Source: Arcobacter ellisii
Lineage (GTDB): Bacteria > Campylobacterota > Campylobacteria > Campylobacterales > Arcobacteraceae
Direction of reading: 5' to 3'
Length of the DNA: 64,000 nt
Assembly (NCBI RefSeq): GCF_003544915.1
Contig: NZ_CP032097.1
Span: 434,001 to 498,000, forward strand
A program made the translations under genes and the position numbers. Every line of letters starts with the position of its first letter. The stretch's first letter is position 1. Positions 45,231-55,326 of this stretch are shown here, one piece after another. The notes below the pieces were generated by a model. It worked only from the letters and a program-made list of their open reading frames with translations. It ran no database searches and was not told where the DNA came from.

Positions 45231-48041
45231 TTACGCTTGATAAATTTTTACTGCACACTTTTTAAAATCTGTTTGCCCTGATTGTGGACAAGTTGCATCT
45301 AAACAAACTTTGTTGATAAATACTTTTTCGTCAAACCAAGGAACAAATACTAAACCTCGAGATGGTCTATTTCTACCTCTTGTTTCAACCCTTGCTTTTA
45401 CTTTTCCACGTCTACTTTCAACCCAACAAAGTGAACCTTGTTTTACACCATAAGTTTTTGCATCTTCTGGGTGCATATAACAAAGTGCTTCAGGAACTGC
45501 ACGATATAGTTCAGGAACCCTCATAGTCATAGTTCCACTATGCCAATGCTCTAAAACCCTTCCTGTACTTAACCAAACTGGATATTCAGCATCTGGAACT
45601 TCAGGTGGATCCATATATGGTCTTGCAAAGATTTTAGCTTTATTTGTTAAAGCTTTTTTAGTTTGGTCTTTAATTCCAGTTAAATCACCTTGTGCTAACT
45701 CTTTTGCTAAGTGTCCATAGAATGCAAAATCACTATCTGGATTTGCTTTTTTAGCATAAGGGTCATATTTAGTATTAAATCTCCATTGAGTCTCTTTACC
45801 ATCAACAACTGGCCATTTAAGTCCTCTTACTCTATGGTAAGTATCAAAGTCAGCTAAATCGTGTCCATGACCTCTACCAAAATCAGCATACTCTTCAAAT
45901 AGATATTTTTGGATAAAGAATCCATATCCTTTCCAAGGTTTTCCATCACTACCAATAACATTTCTTGAATCTCCAGATCCATCAGTGTTATCATAACCAG
46001 CTTGAACAGGGTCTTTTGGATCTATTTTATAAGATTTTGCTTTTTTATTTGCAAATAAGATTTCATACATAGTTGTATTTTCATCATATCCCATAGCTTT
46101 AGCTGCTGCAATTACATCTGGAAGTTTAGTTTCACCTTTTGTACTATTAAGTGATTGTTCACCCCATAAATCTTTTACTGTAAATCTTTTTGAAAGTTCA
46201 ACCCATTGCCATGTATCAGACATTGCATCTCCAACTGGAACTACTTGTTGTCTCCAAAGTTGAGTTCTTCTTTCAGCATTTCCATATCCACCCCATTTTT
46301 CATAAATCATAGCAGATGGTAAAATTAAGTCAGATACTTTTGCAGAAATTCCAGGATATCCATCACTTGTTACGATGAAATTATCCATTTCCCTTGCTGC
46401 TTTTACCCAGTGTGTTGCACTTGCTGTATCTTGATATGGATTACAAACATTTACCCAAGCAAATTTGATATTTCCATCTTCGATATCTCTGTGGATTTTC
46501 ATAATATGTTGGTCACCTTTTGGATTTAAAGTTCCAGCAGGAATATTCCACGCTTTTTCAGTAACTGCTCTATCTTTTGGATTTGCAACCATCATATCAG
46601 CTGGAAGTCTATGAGTAAATGTTCCAACTTCTCTTGCTGTTCCACAAGCACTAGGTTGACCTGTTAGTGAGAATGCACCACTTCCTGGTTTTGCTTGTTT
46701 ATTTAATAAGAAGTGAACATTATATGAAAGTGTATTTACCCATGTTCCTCTTGTATGTTGATTCATTCCCATTGTCCAGAAAGATACAACTTTTCTATTT
46801 TTTTCAATATATAAATCAGCTAAAGTTTGAAGTTTTTTCTTAAACTCTTCAATATCTTCATCAGGATTTCCTTTTGAAATTTTTGCCACATAATCAAGTG
46901 TATAAGGCTCTAAAGATTTTTTATAATCTTCAAAAGAGATTTCCCAGTGTGCTAAACCAGTATTTTTGTTTACAAGTTTATCTCCTGCTTTATATCCATA
47001 TGGAGCAAGTGCTGGAGCTTCAGTTTCAGAAACAATTTTTTCCATCTCTTTAGAAATAGTTTGCATCTCTAAATCTGTATATTTTCCATCTTTGATAGAT
47101 TTTTCATCACTTCTTCTCATACCATAACCAATATTAACTGGACTTGCTGCAAATACGATATGTTCTTTTACGAAATCCCAATCAATTGATTCTGGGTGAT
47201 TATATACGATTTCTCTTGCAATATAATTCCATAATGCTAAGTCAGTATTTGGAGTAAAAATAATTTCAATATCAGCTAAATCAGAAGTTCTGTGAGTGTA
47301 TGTTGAAAGATTGATAACTTTTACTCTTTCTGGGTCACTTAATTTTCTATCAGTTACCCTTGACCATAAAATAGGGTGCATTTCTGCCATATTTGAACCC
47401 CAAGTTACAACTGTATCAGTTAATTCGATATCATCATAACATCCAGATGGTTCATCTATTCCAAAAGTTTGATAAAACCCAGTTACTGCTGATGCCATAC
47501 AATGTCTTGCATTTGGGTCAAAAGCATTTGATCTAAATCCTGCTTTCATCATTTTTAATGCAGCATAACCTTCCATAATTGTATATTGACCTGAAGCAAA
47601 AATTCCAATCCCTTCTGGACCTTTTTCTTTTAGTGCAACTCTTATGTGTTTTTCCATCTCATCAAAAGCTCTTTGCCAAGAAACAGGTGCAAAATCACCT
47701 TTTTTGTCAAATTCACCTTTTGAATTAACTCTTAATAAAGGTTGTTTTAATCTATCTGCTCCATACATAATTTTTGCATTGAAGTAACCTTTGATACAAT
47801 TAAGTCCTCTATTAACTGGTGCTGCTGGATCACCTTTTACTGCAACGATTTTTCCCTCTTTAGTAGCTAGCATAATCCCACAACCAGTTCCACAGAATCG
47901 GCAAGCTGCCTTATCCCATCTCCATCCACCTTCAGCTGCATTTGCTTGTGCTTGTAAATCAGCAGGTACTGTCATACCAATTGCTGCTGCTGCACTTGCT
48001 GCTGCTGAGCTTTTTAGGAAGTCTCTTCTTGAAAGCGACAT
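45231..48041 (-). CDS. napA: Periplasmic nitrate reductase catalytic subunit
   Basis: Molybdenum bis-MGD enzyme reducing nitrate to nitrite in the periplasm (936 aa, the longer epsilon type; about 100 residues more than E. coli NapA). Tat signal SRRDFLK at 4-10. The [4Fe-4S] ligands are C47, C50, C54 and C82. The Mo-binding Cys lies in ARHCMASAV (about residue 181). It is the first gene of napAGHBFLD-PAS, with an AAGGAGAAA ribosome site and a promoter carrying a Crp/Fnr-type box at -41.5. Confidence 0.97.
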   Translation of the reverse strand: MSLSRRDFLKSSAAASAAAAIGMTVPADLQAQANAAEGGWRWDKAACRFCGTGCGIMLATKEGKIVAVKGDPAAPVNRGLNCIKGYFNAKIMYGADRLKQPLLRVNSKGEFDKKGDFAPVSWQRAFDEMEKHIRVALKEKGPEGIGIFASGQYTIMEGYAALKMMKAGFRSNAFDPNARHCMASAVTGFYQTFGIDEPSGCYDDIELTDTVVTWGSNMAEMHPILWSRVTDRKLSDPERVKVINLSTYTHRTSDLADIEIIFTPNTDLALWNYIAREIVYNHPESIDWDFVKEHIVFAASPVNIGYGMRRSDEKSIKDGKYTDLEMQTISKEMEKIVSETEAPALAPYGYKAGDKLVNKNTGLAHWEISFEDYKKSLEPYTLDYVAKISKGNPDEDIEEFKKKLQTLADLYIEKNRKVVSFWTMGMNQHTRGTWVNTLSYNVHFLLNKQAKPGSGAFSLTGQPSACGTAREVGTFTHRLPADMMVANPKDRAVTEKAWNIPAGTLNPKGDQHIMKIHRDIEDGNIKFAWVNVCNPYQDTASATHWVKAAREMDNFIVTSDGYPGISAKVSDLILPSAMIYEKWGGYGNAERRTQLWRQQVVPVGDAMSDTWQWVELSKRFTVKDLWGEQSLNSTKGETKLPDVIAAAKAMGYDENTTMYEILFANKKAKSYKIDPKDPVQAGYDNTDGSGDSRNVIGSDGKPWKGYGFFIQKYLFEEYADFGRGHGHDLADFDTYHRVRGLKWPVVDGKETQWRFNTKYDPYAKKANPDSDFAFYGHLAKELAQGDLTGIKDQTKKALTNKAKIFARPYMDPPEVPDAEYPVWLSTGRVLEHWHSGTMTMRVPELYRAVPEALCYMHPEDAKTYGVKQGSLCWVESRRGKVKARVETRGRNRPSRGLVFVPWFDEKVFINKVCLDATCPQSGQTDFKKCAVKIYQA

Positions 48042-48071
48042 AATTTCTCCTTTTATGAAATAAATTCTTTA

Positions 48072-48124
48072 ACACTGAATTGTAACGATAAAAAAAAGAA
48101 ATAGAATTGACCTATATCAATTCT
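48072..48124 (-). promoter_or_regulatory. nap promoter with Crp/Fnr-type box at -41.5
   Basis: Inverted repeat AGAATTGA-N6-TCAATTCT (48103-48124) contains the TTGA-N6-TCAA core at 48107-48120. A minus-strand -10 TACAAT at 48079-48084 puts +1 at 48072 and the box centre at -41.5, the same geometry as at nrf. The leader is about 31 bases. Confidence 0.62.
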
Positions 48125-48138
48125 TTTAAGATTAAATT

Positions 48139-48155
48139 AAGACTAAAAGAGTCTT
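48139..48155 (-). terminator. Short hairpin after the PAS-GGDEF-EAL gene
   Basis: AAGACT-AAAAG-AGTCTT, two bases past the stop codon, followed on the minus strand by AATTTAATC. Weak T-run, so possibly an inefficient terminator. Confidence 0.35.
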
Positions 48156-48157
48156 AT

Positions 48158-49780
48158 TTATAAAATTTTAGTTGGTTTACCTGTGTAATAACCTTGAGAA
48201 AAATCCACACCAATTTTTTGAACCATATTAAATACTGCTTCATCAACAACGAATTCAGCGATAGTTTTAGCACCTATTTTTTTTGAAAATTCAACAATTG
48301 TTTCAACAATAATTTTATGTCTATCATTTTTGTCAATATTTTTTATTAGTGAACCATCAATTTTTATGTAATCAACATGTAATTTTAAAATATGTTCAAA
48401 GTTTGAGTATCCTGTTCCAAAGTCATCAATTGCAATTTTTGCACCAAGGGCTTTTACTTGAGTTATAAAATTTGTAATCTCATCATAATTTTCAATTCCT
48501 TCAGATTCTAAAATCTCAAAAATGACTTTATTTGAAGTTTTTGTTTTTATTATTGTTTGAATAATCTCTTGAAGAGTAGTTAAATCTTTTATATCGTCAA
48601 TTGATAAATTCACAGAAAAAGATTCGTTTCTATCTTTAAAAGTATTACAGGCTTGATGAATTATCTCTTTTGTTAAGTGCGAATATAATTTTGTTTTTTT
48701 TGCAATACTTAAAAAATCTAAAGGAAGAATTAGTTGGTCGTTCTTATCAACCATTCTAACCAATGTTTCATACTTTTTAATCTCTTTAGTCTCTAAATCC
48801 ATAATTGGTTGATAATAACAAACAATTCTATTATCTAGTAATGCTTCTCTAATAGAAGTTGCAAGAGCAATATTTTTTTTGTAAGTTTGTTCAATATTTG
48901 CTTTTTCTTCATATATTGCAATTTTTTCTTTATTTTCTTTTGCATAATGAACTGCAATATCAGCTTTTGTTAGTAAATTATGTTTTTGTTTTGCAATACC
49001 AACTGAAAATCTAATATGAATATGTTCTTCTTCAATATGAAAAAGTTCTTCTTCAAATAAAGACAAAATATTTTCAATATTATGTTTTAAAATTTCAACA
49101 GGATAGTCATCATAAAATAAAATTGCAAATTCATCTCCATCAATTCTATATGTTGTAAAATCAAGTTTTAAAAACCAATTTGCAATCTCTTGTAAAATTT
49201 TGTCTCCACTATTTGTTCCAAAAAAATCATTTATCTCTTTAAATTCATCTATATTAAAAATAGCACAGGCTGTTGGGGATTTTTTTGAAATATCTAAAAG
49301 AATTTTTTGTCTATTTGGTAAAGAGGTTAGTTGGTCATAGTATGCAAGTTTTTCAGCTTTTTTTTCAAGTTTTATCTGTTCAGTTATATCTCTTCCACTT
49401 CCAATAGTTCCTATTAGTTTTCCTGTTTCATCATGTAAGGGAGCTTTATGAACTTCTAAATAGACAAGTTCACCTTTGATATTTCCATACTCTTCAAATA
49501 TCATAGGTTTCATCTCTTCTAAAACAATTAAATCAGAATTTGCACATAACTCTCCAAAAGTGTGCCATTGTTCATTTTCAGGATGTTTAGACCTCTCTCT
49601 TTTTGCGAAATAAACATCATTTTTTCCAGTGACTTCATTAGGAGTTGCCATAAGTAGACTTCTACAAATAGAATCATTTGCATATAAGTAATTCCCTTCT
49701 AAATCTTTTGCCCATAACATATCAGGTAGATGTTTTGAGATTAATTTAAGAAAATTTTCTGATTGAAGAGAATTATTCAT
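48158..49780 (-). CDS. PAS-GGDEF-EAL protein with degenerate GGDEF motif
   Basis: Soluble 540-aa protein. The PAS/PAC sensor is at about 10-137 (WAKDLEGNYLYAND, TIGSGRDITEQ). The GGDEF domain (about 142-290) has D214-G-D-E-F in place of GGDEF, which usually abolishes cyclase activity. The EAL domain (about 305-540) reads E338-T-L with other catalytic parts visible (NLSID, FEILESEG, DDFGTGYSN, DYIKID), so phosphodiesterase activity is plausible, perhaps gated by GTP binding at the GGDEF domain. No transmembrane helix. It precedes the nap promoter on the same strand. A signal sensed by the PAS domain is unknown. Confidence 0.87.
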   Translation of the reverse strand: MNNSLQSENFLKLISKHLPDMLWAKDLEGNYLYANDSICRSLLMATPNEVTGKNDVYFAKRERSKHPENEQWHTFGELCANSDLIVLEEMKPMIFEEYGNIKGELVYLEVHKAPLHDETGKLIGTIGSGRDITEQIKLEKKAEKLAYYDQLTSLPNRQKILLDISKKSPTACAIFNIDEFKEINDFFGTNSGDKILQEIANWFLKLDFTTYRIDGDEFAILFYDDYPVEILKHNIENILSLFEEELFHIEEEHIHIRFSVGIAKQKHNLLTKADIAVHYAKENKEKIAIYEEKANIEQTYKKNIALATSIREALLDNRIVCYYQPIMDLETKEIKKYETLVRMVDKNDQLILPLDFLSIAKKTKLYSHLTKEIIHQACNTFKDRNESFSVNLSIDDIKDLTTLQEIIQTIIKTKTSNKVIFEILESEGIENYDEITNFITQVKALGAKIAIDDFGTGYSNFEHILKLHVDYIKIDGSLIKNIDKNDRHKIIVETIVEFSKKIGAKTIAEFVVDEAVFNMVQKIGVDFSQGYYTGKPTKIL

Positions 49781-49829
49781 AACGTTCCTTGATTAAAAAA
49801 TTATTTTATTATTCTATCAAAGATTTTGC

Positions 49830-50564
49830 CTAAATATTGAACCAATTGATTTTTTCTTTTAAATTTACAACTTCACCTATTACAATCATCACAGGTGTTT
49901 CTAATCCATAGGATTTTTCAACAATATTTTCTAAAGTTCCAACAACTACTTTTTGCTCTTTTGTTGTCCCTTTTGAAATAACTGCACAAGGATAATTTTT
50001 TCTTTTTCCCAAAGTTATTAGTTTTGAAGTGATTAATTCTAAATTATGATAACCCATTAAAAAAACTATGGTTTCATCATTTAAAAAAGTTTCCCACTCT
50101 ATTTGAGAGATTTTTTTCTTTGGATTTTCATGTCCTGTTACTACTCTAAAAGAAGTTGTTATTCCCCTATGAGTTACTGGAATTCCTGCATATGCTGGAA
50201 CAGCAATAGCAGATGTAATTCCAGGGATAATTTCAAATTGGATGTTTCTATCATGTAAGTATAAAGCTTCTTCTCCACCTCTTCCAAAAACAAAAGGGTC
50301 ACCACCTTTTAGTCTTACAACATTTTCGTATTTAAGGGAAGCTTGATAAATTAGTTCGTTTATTTCTTCTTGAGGAAGAGTATGTTTTTTGTCCTCTTTC
50401 CCTACATAAATTAATTCGCAAGATTTTTTTGCAAGTTCTAAAATTTCTGGGTTTACCAATCTATCATAAATTAAAACATCTGCATTTTTTATAACTCTTA
50501 CAGCTTTTAGTGTTAGTAATTCCACATCTCCTGGACCTGCTCCAGTTAGATAAACTTTTGACAT
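49830..50564 (-). CDS. cobA: Uroporphyrinogen-III C-methyltransferase
   Basis: SAM-dependent SUMT that makes precorrin-2, the branch toward sirohaem and cobalamin. MSKVYLTGAGPGDVELLT at the start, DRLVNPEIL, VRLKGGDPFVFGRGGEE, and GIPVTHRG are all family-typical. About 244 aa, the single-domain form without the CysG dehydrogenase part. The ATG at 50564 matches the usual family start; a GTG three codons earlier is also in frame and AGGA is between the ideal spacings for the two. It follows the sensor gene by about 55 bases on the same strand. Confidence 0.9.
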   Translation of the reverse strand: MSKVYLTGAGPGDVELLTLKAVRVIKNADVLIYDRLVNPEILELAKKSCELIYVGKEDKKHTLPQEEINELIYQASLKYENVVRLKGGDPFVFGRGGEEALYLHDRNIQFEIIPGITSAIAVPAYAGIPVTHRGITTSFRVVTGHENPKKKISQIEWETFLNDETIVFLMGYHNLELITSKLITLGKRKNYPCAVISKGTTKEQKVVVGTLENIVEKSYGLETPVMIVIGEVVNLKEKINWFNI

Positions 50565-50618
50565 AATAATCACTATTCCTTATATATATTATTTAGATAA
50601 ATTATATCTAAATAATTT

Positions 50619-51632
50619 TTAAGCTTCAGAAGATACTGAATTATTACAAGATTTTAAGATTTTATCTAACTCTTTTTTTAATTCTTGAAGTCTTTTTGTT
50701 GAATTTATTAGATACTCTTGAGATTGAATAACAATATCTTCACTTCTATTTAATTGTTTTGAAATATCTGCTGAATTTGTTAAATCATAAATGATTTTAC
50801 CAAATTCATCTGTTAACTCTTCAAGTTTTAAAGAGGCATTTTTTGATTGTTCAATTGCATCTGCTGAATAATTCATAACAGAATTTATTTTTTCAATAAA
50901 ACAATTTATAGTTTGTGTTGCTTCAACAATCTCATTTTCCCCTTCAATTTTTATAGGAGTTAATGGTTTAGTTACATTTTGTTCAACAATTTTTTTAGAT
51001 TCTTCTAGGAATTTTTTAGCATTTTCTTCCATAGATTTTAATTGTATAAAGCCATAAATTATTAATATCACTATTAAAAGTGCAAAAAAGTATTGCATAT
51101 ATCTTATATCATTAGTTTTTTCTTCACTGTAAATTGTGTACATATAAACTAATTTATCAACTTCTTCTAATAAAACTGGATTTGTTGTATAAATCAAATC
51201 TATGATATTTTCTAATGAATTTTTTGAAGAGGAATCATTCTTATTTATTAATTCTTTAAAATCAACAATATTTTGAAAAAAACTTTTCCATAAAATTTCA
51301 ATTTTCATAATTTGATTTGCAATCTCTTTTGTTGGAGCTTTTTGTATTTCTGATAGTTCATTTCCCTCTTTTAAAGAGTTTAGATTATAAATAAATTCTG
51401 TTGTTGAGTTTTCAAGTTCTACAAAAGATGAATTTTTATGTTGAGATAAATAAAAAATATTTTTTGAAATATTTTGAGTCAACATTCTTTGCTTCCCTGC
51501 AATATTTATAATCAAAGCATCTTTTTTATTTTTGTTATTTAGGTAAATAGTTGTTGCTATTACACTTAGCATTAAAACAAAAAATAGAATCCCTAATGAT
51601 TTTATTTTTGTACTGATTTTATTTTTATTCAT
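50619..51632 (-). CDS. NarX/PilJ-like membrane sensor without output domain
   Basis: 337-aa protein with two transmembrane helices (about 13-31 and 180-196) enclosing a periplasmic helical domain. Residues 40-57, including NIAGKQRMLTQNI, match the type IV pili methyl-accepting/NarX-like N-terminal domain, whose P-box binds nitrate or nitrite in NarX and NarQ. After TM2 comes a HAMP-like stretch (about 210-250) and a coiled coil to the C-terminus. There is no kinase domain and no chemotaxis hairpin, so the output is not conventional. Its start overlaps the Crp/Fnr gene's stop by four bases (ATGA). Nitrate binding is inference from the P-box-like segment and location. Confidence 0.75.
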   Translation of the reverse strand: MNKNKISTKIKSLGILFFVLMLSVIATTIYLNNKNKKDALIINIAGKQRMLTQNISKNIFYLSQHKNSSFVELENSTTEFIYNLNSLKEGNELSEIQKAPTKEIANQIMKIEILWKSFFQNIVDFKELINKNDSSSKNSLENIIDLIYTTNPVLLEEVDKLVYMYTIYSEEKTNDIRYMQYFFALLIVILIIYGFIQLKSMEENAKKFLEESKKIVEQNVTKPLTPIKIEGENEIVEATQTINCFIEKINSVMNYSADAIEQSKNASLKLEELTDEFGKIIYDLTNSADISKQLNRSEDIVIQSQEYLINSTKRLQELKKELDKILKSCNNSVSSEA

Positions 51633-52294
51633 ACTCCAACTCCTTTGAAGATAGAGATTAAACTCTCTTCATCATTTATTAATACATCGCCATTTTCTAT
51701 AGAAATTATGTTATCTCTTGATAATCTTTTTAAAACTCTTGATAGGGTCTCAGGTTGAATATGTAACATAAAAGAGACCTCTTGTCTTTTTAGTTTATTA
51801 AACATTTCTAAATCATTTTTTAGCATAAACGCCACTTTTGCAGTTGCATCAAATACTAATTCTCTATTTACGATACATTGTAATTGATGGGTTTTATCTA
51901 ATAAAACTTCCATTAATTCAGTTAATAAAATATTTTTTGATAAAAAGTGTTCATGAAGCTTTTCAAAATTTACAGATAAAATCACTGAATCTTCTATAAA
52001 TTCTGCATTTGAAAAACAATAAATCTCTGTAGATTTTAAAGAGGAGAGTTCACTAATCATGGAGTTTTTGTAAATATGATATAAAAAAATTTCATTTCCA
52101 AATTTATCATATTTATATATTTTAATTAAACCTTCAACTAAAAAAAGAAGATGGTTTTTTGTATCACTCTCATAAAATAATATAGAGTTACTTTCATATT
52201 TAGAAACAGTTGAAATTGAAGATATTAATCCTATTTCTTCTTCATCTAAACTATTAAAAAAACTTATTTTTCTGATGGTTTCAAGTAAATTCAC
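51629..52294 (-). CDS. Crp/Fnr-family transcriptional regulator
   Basis: 221-aa regulator: cyclic-nucleotide-binding-like beta-barrel (about 10-115), dimer helix (120-150), winged helix-turn-helix (about 165-215). The recognition helix contains E182-T-L-S185-R186, the E-x2-S-R set that in FNR reads TTGA half-sites. Only C93 and C140 are present, with no N-terminal Cys group, so it is not a [4Fe-4S] oxygen sensor; it is closer in type to DNR/NssR-like regulators. Boxes of type TTGA-N6-TCAA occur at nap and nrf. It is translationally coupled to the NarX-like sensor gene. Confidence 0.88.
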   Translation of the reverse strand: MNLLETIRKISFFNSLDEEEIGLISSISTVSKYESNSILFYESDTKNHLLFLVEGLIKIYKYDKFGNEIFLYHIYKNSMISELSSLKSTEIYCFSNAEFIEDSVILSVNFEKLHEHFLSKNILLTELMEVLLDKTHQLQCIVNRELVFDATAKVAFMLKNDLEMFNKLKRQEVSFMLHIQPETLSRVLKRLSRDNIISIENGDVLINDEESLISIFKGVGV

Positions 52295-52381
52295 ACTAAC
52301 CTTTGTTGATGGTTTTATTTAAGCAATTGTATATTATCCTTGTAAAAAGATTAATTAAATAAGAAAAGAAATAGGTAAATA

Positions 52382-53299
52382 ATGAATTTTAAAAAATATA
52401 TAAAAGCTGTGGGGACAGGTGTAAAAGGTAATAGAGATTTATCAAAAGATGAAGTTTTTGATGCAACTGAAAATATTTTATTAAATAGAGCAACACAGGC
52501 TCAAATAGGAGCTTTTTTAATTGGTTGGAGAACAAAACTTGAAACAAATGAAGAGTTAAGTGGAGCAATTGAAGCTTTAAGAAAATATATAAAATTTAAA
52601 AAAGTAGAAGACTCAATTGAACTTGGATATTCATTTGATGGAAGATGTGAAAATCCATTTTTATTCCCTTTATTTGAAAATATTTTAGAAGAGTTTTATA
52701 AAAAGAATTCAGATGTTAGAAGATTGAATTTAGTAATTTCAGGAGATTATCTACAACCTGCAAAAGTTGGACTTACAACAAAAGAGATTTATCAAAATAT
52801 TGACAAAGGTCAATACATACATTTTTTTGATAGGGTAGAATACTTAAAAGAGTTAAGTGACATTACATCTTTACGACATGAATTAGGTTTAAGAACTGCA
52901 TTTAATACAGTTGAAAAACTTTTAAATCCAGCTTTGAGTGAATATGGTGTGACAACAGCATTTCATAAACCTTATGTACAAAAATATTTAGAGATTTTTG
53001 CACCATATTTTAAAGAAGTAGTAGTTGTAAAGGCAAGTGAAGGAAGTCCTGAAGTATTTAAAGATGGAAAATATTGGAAAATGAAAGATACTCAAATCGT
53101 TGAAGAGAGTTTTTCTTTAAAAGATTTTGGAGTTAATTATTCTAAAGAGTTTGAAAATATCACTTTAGAAGAGTCTTTAAATATTGTAAAAAATCCTGAC
53201 GATGAGATTTTAAAACTTGCAAAATTTAATGTGGCTTTATATCTTTTATTTTCAAATAGAGTTACTTCATTAGATGAAGCGTGGCAAAGATTAAATTAA
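52382..53299 (+). CDS. TrpD2-like (anthranilate phosphoribosyltransferase-related) protein
   Basis: 305-aa protein of the glycosyltransferase family 3/TrpD superfamily. The N-terminal helical domain (LSKDEVFDATENILLNRATQ, then QIGAFLIGWRTK) is clear, and the C-terminal part carries EYGVTTAFHKPYV. It lacks a clear GTGGD PRPP-binding motif and LGPL-type segments of true TrpD, so anthranilate activity is unlikely. E. coli YbiB is a relative that binds nucleic acid. It lies upstream of moaA by 20 bases and is divergent from the Crp/Fnr gene. Confidence 0.7.
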   Translation: MNFKKYIKAVGTGVKGNRDLSKDEVFDATENILLNRATQAQIGAFLIGWRTKLETNEELSGAIEALRKYIKFKKVEDSIELGYSFDGRCENPFLFPLFENILEEFYKKNSDVRRLNLVISGDYLQPAKVGLTTKEIYQNIDKGQYIHFFDRVEYLKELSDITSLRHELGLRTAFNTVEKLLNPALSEYGVTTAFHKPYVQKYLEIFAPYFKEVVVVKASEGSPEVFKDGKYWKMKDTQIVEESFSLKDFGVNYSKEFENITLEESLNIVKNPDDEILKLAKFNVALYLLFSNRVTSLDEAWQRLN

Positions 53300-53319
53300 T
53301 AGAGATAAAAAGGTAAAAA

Positions 53320-54291
53320 ATGTTAATAGATGGATTTGGAAGAAAGGTTGATTATCTAAGGGTTTCAGTAACTGAAAGATGTAATTTTAGATGTCAATAC
53401 TGTATGCCAGAAAAACCTTTTTCTTGGGTTCCAAAAGAGAACCTTCTTTCGTATGAAGATTTATTCAAATTTATAAAAGTTTCAATAGATGAAGGAATAA
53501 AAAAAGTAAGAATAACAGGTGGAGAACCACTTTTAAGAGAAGGTTTGGATATTTTTATAAAAATGGTATTTGATTATAAAAATGATATTGATTTAGCTTT
53601 AACAACAAATGGATTTTTACTTCCAAGAGTTGCAAAAAAACTAAAAGATGCAGGATTAAAAAGAATAAATATTTCACTTGATACTTTAGATCATGCAACA
53701 GCTGCTAAAATGGCGCAAAAAGATGTATTAGAAACTGTTTTAGAAGGAATTCAAGCAGCTGATGATGCAGGACTTAAAATAAAAATAAATTGTGTTCCTG
53801 TAAAAGGAATAAATGATAAAGATGTTCTTGAGGTTTTAGAGTTTTGTAGAAAAAAAGGTTATGTTGTTAGATTTATTGAGTTTATGGAAAATTATCATGC
53901 AAAAGATAGTATTAAAGGGTTAAACTCAGATGAATTAAAAGCAATTATCTCTTCAAAATATCCAGATTTTGAAATGGTTCCAAGGGACACAAGTTCTCCT
54001 GCTCAATATTATAGATTTGAAGATGGATATGAATTTGGAATAATTGAACCACATAAAGATGATTTTTGTTCTGCTTGTAATCGTATTAGATTAACAGCAG
54101 AGGGGTATTTAATTCCTTGTTTATATTTTGAAGATGCAATGAGTATAAAAGATGCTGTTCAAAATAATAGAATAGATGAAGCAGTTGATATTTTAAAAAA
54201 AGTTTTACAAAATAAACCAGAAAAAAATAAGTGGTCAGTAAAAGATGATAATGAAGTTTCAACAAGAGCTTTTTATCAAACAGGTGGATAA
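53320..54291 (+). CDS. moaA: GTP 3',8-cyclase MoaA
   Basis: Radical-SAM enzyme that starts molybdopterin synthesis from GTP (323 aa). The SAM cluster ligands are C21, C25 and C28 (CNFRCQYC). The C-terminal second cluster is built from [10 protein letters not shown] and a later PCLY. It ends in Gly-Gly, the tail needed for activity. Its product is required by NapA, encoded 5 kb away. Confidence 0.96.
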   Translation: MLIDGFGRKVDYLRVSVTERCNFRCQYCMPEKPFSWVPKENLLSYEDLFKFIKVSIDEGIKKVRITGGEPLLREGLDIFIKMVFDYKNDIDLALTTNGFLLPRVAKKLKDAGLKRINISLDTLDHATAAKMAQKDVLETVLEGIQAADDAGLKIKINCVPVKGINDKDVLEVLEFCRKKGYVVRFIEFMENYHAKDSIKGLNSDELKAIISSKYPDFEMVPRDTSSPAQYYRFEDGYEFGIIEPHKDDFCSACNRIRLTAEGYLIPCLYFEDAMSIKDAVQNNRIDEAVDILKKVLQNKPEKNKWSVKDDNEVSTRAFYQTGG

Positions 54292-54311
54292 AGATTAAAG
54301 TAAAAAAAAGA

Positions 54312-54317
54312 TATAAT
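54312..54317 (+). promoter_or_regulatory. Candidate -10 of sbtA-sbtB-purK-purE
   Basis: TATAAT in AGATATAATTT, 32 bases before the sbtA ATG, after an A-rich stretch. A GGAGATTA ribosome site follows. Confidence 0.5.
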
Positions 54318-54348
54318 TTCCAAATTTGTCAAAAAAAATAGGAGATTA

Positions 54349-55323
54349 ATGGACTTAAGTTTAATAGCCCAGAATATTTTAAATCCGCCGATTTTATTCT
54401 TTTTTTTGGGAATGTTAGCTGTATTTTTAAAATCAGATTTAACCATTCCCCAACCTCTTCCTAAACTCTTCTCTTTGTATCTATTGATTGCTATTGGTTT
54501 ACATGGTGGTTATGAATTATCAAAAAGTGGTTTAGATTTATATATTTTAAAAGCTCTTTGTTTAGCTATTTTTATGGCTATTTTAGTACCTATTTATAGT
54601 TTTTTTATTTTAAGAGTAAAACTTGATACTTATAATTCAGTTGCACTTGCAGCTACTTATGGTTCTATTAGTGCAGTTACTTTTATAACTGGAATTACAT
54701 ATTTACAAACAATTGGTGTTGAATATGGTGGTTTTATGGTCGCTGCTATGACTTTAATGGAATCGCCAGCTATTGTGATAGGTCTTGTATTTGCAGCACT
54801 TTTTACAAAAAAAGATAACAACTCATCTTCAACAAATTGGAAAGAGATATTTAAAGAAGCTTTTTTAAATCCATCTGTTTTTTTACTAATGGGAGCTTTA
54901 ATTATAGGAATTTTAACAGGTGAAAAAGGTTGGACTTCAATGGAGCCACTTTTTGGAGCTTTATTTAAAGGAATACTTGCATTTTTCCTTTTAGATATGG
55001 GACTTGTTGCAGCAAAAAGAATTTATGAACTAAAAAAACTAGGATATTTCTTAATCGCTTTTGCAATATTAATGCCAATATTTAATGCAACTGTGGCAAT
55101 GGGCTTAGGATACTATTTCGAAATATCAAAAGGAGATGCTTTTTTACTTGCACTTTTAAGTGGAAGTGCTTCATATATAGCAGTTCCAGCAGCTATGAGA
55201 TTATCAGTTCCTGAAGCAAATCCAGGAATTTATCTTCCTTTGAGTTTAGCAATTACTTTTCCTTTTAATATCTCAATTGGAATTCCTTTATACTACTTTT
55301 TAATAAATCTTTTTTGGAGCTAA
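54349..55323 (+). CDS. sbtA: SbtA-type sodium-dependent bicarbonate transporter
   Basis: Hydrophobic 324-aa protein with about ten transmembrane segments in two halves. LNPPILFFFLGMLAVFLKSD at the N-terminus, the GLHGGYEL segment, TLMESPAIVIG, and ASYIAVPAAMRL are conserved in SbtA/DUF897 permeases, which take up bicarbonate with sodium in cyanobacteria. The two-gene link to a PII-like SbtB downstream supports the assignment. It is the first gene of a four-gene run with purK and purE. Confidence 0.85.
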   Translation: MDLSLIAQNILNPPILFFFLGMLAVFLKSDLTIPQPLPKLFSLYLLIAIGLHGGYELSKSGLDLYILKALCLAIFMAILVPIYSFFILRVKLDTYNSVALAATYGSISAVTFITGITYLQTIGVEYGGFMVAAMTLMESPAIVIGLVFAALFTKKDNNSSSTNWKEIFKEAFLNPSVFLLMGALIIGILTGEKGWTSMEPLFGALFKGILAFFLLDMGLVAAKRIYELKKLGYFLIAFAILMPIFNATVAMGLGYYFEISKGDAFLLALLSGSASYIAVPAAMRLSVPEANPGIYLPLSLAITFPFNISIGIPLYYFLINLFWS

Positions 55324-55326
55324 AAT

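Noticed and set aside
47791-48063. 90-aa plus-strand ORF opposite the napA start
   Set aside because: Antisense to the NapA Tat signal and Fe-S region; Ala/Pro-rich composition follows from the opposite strand.
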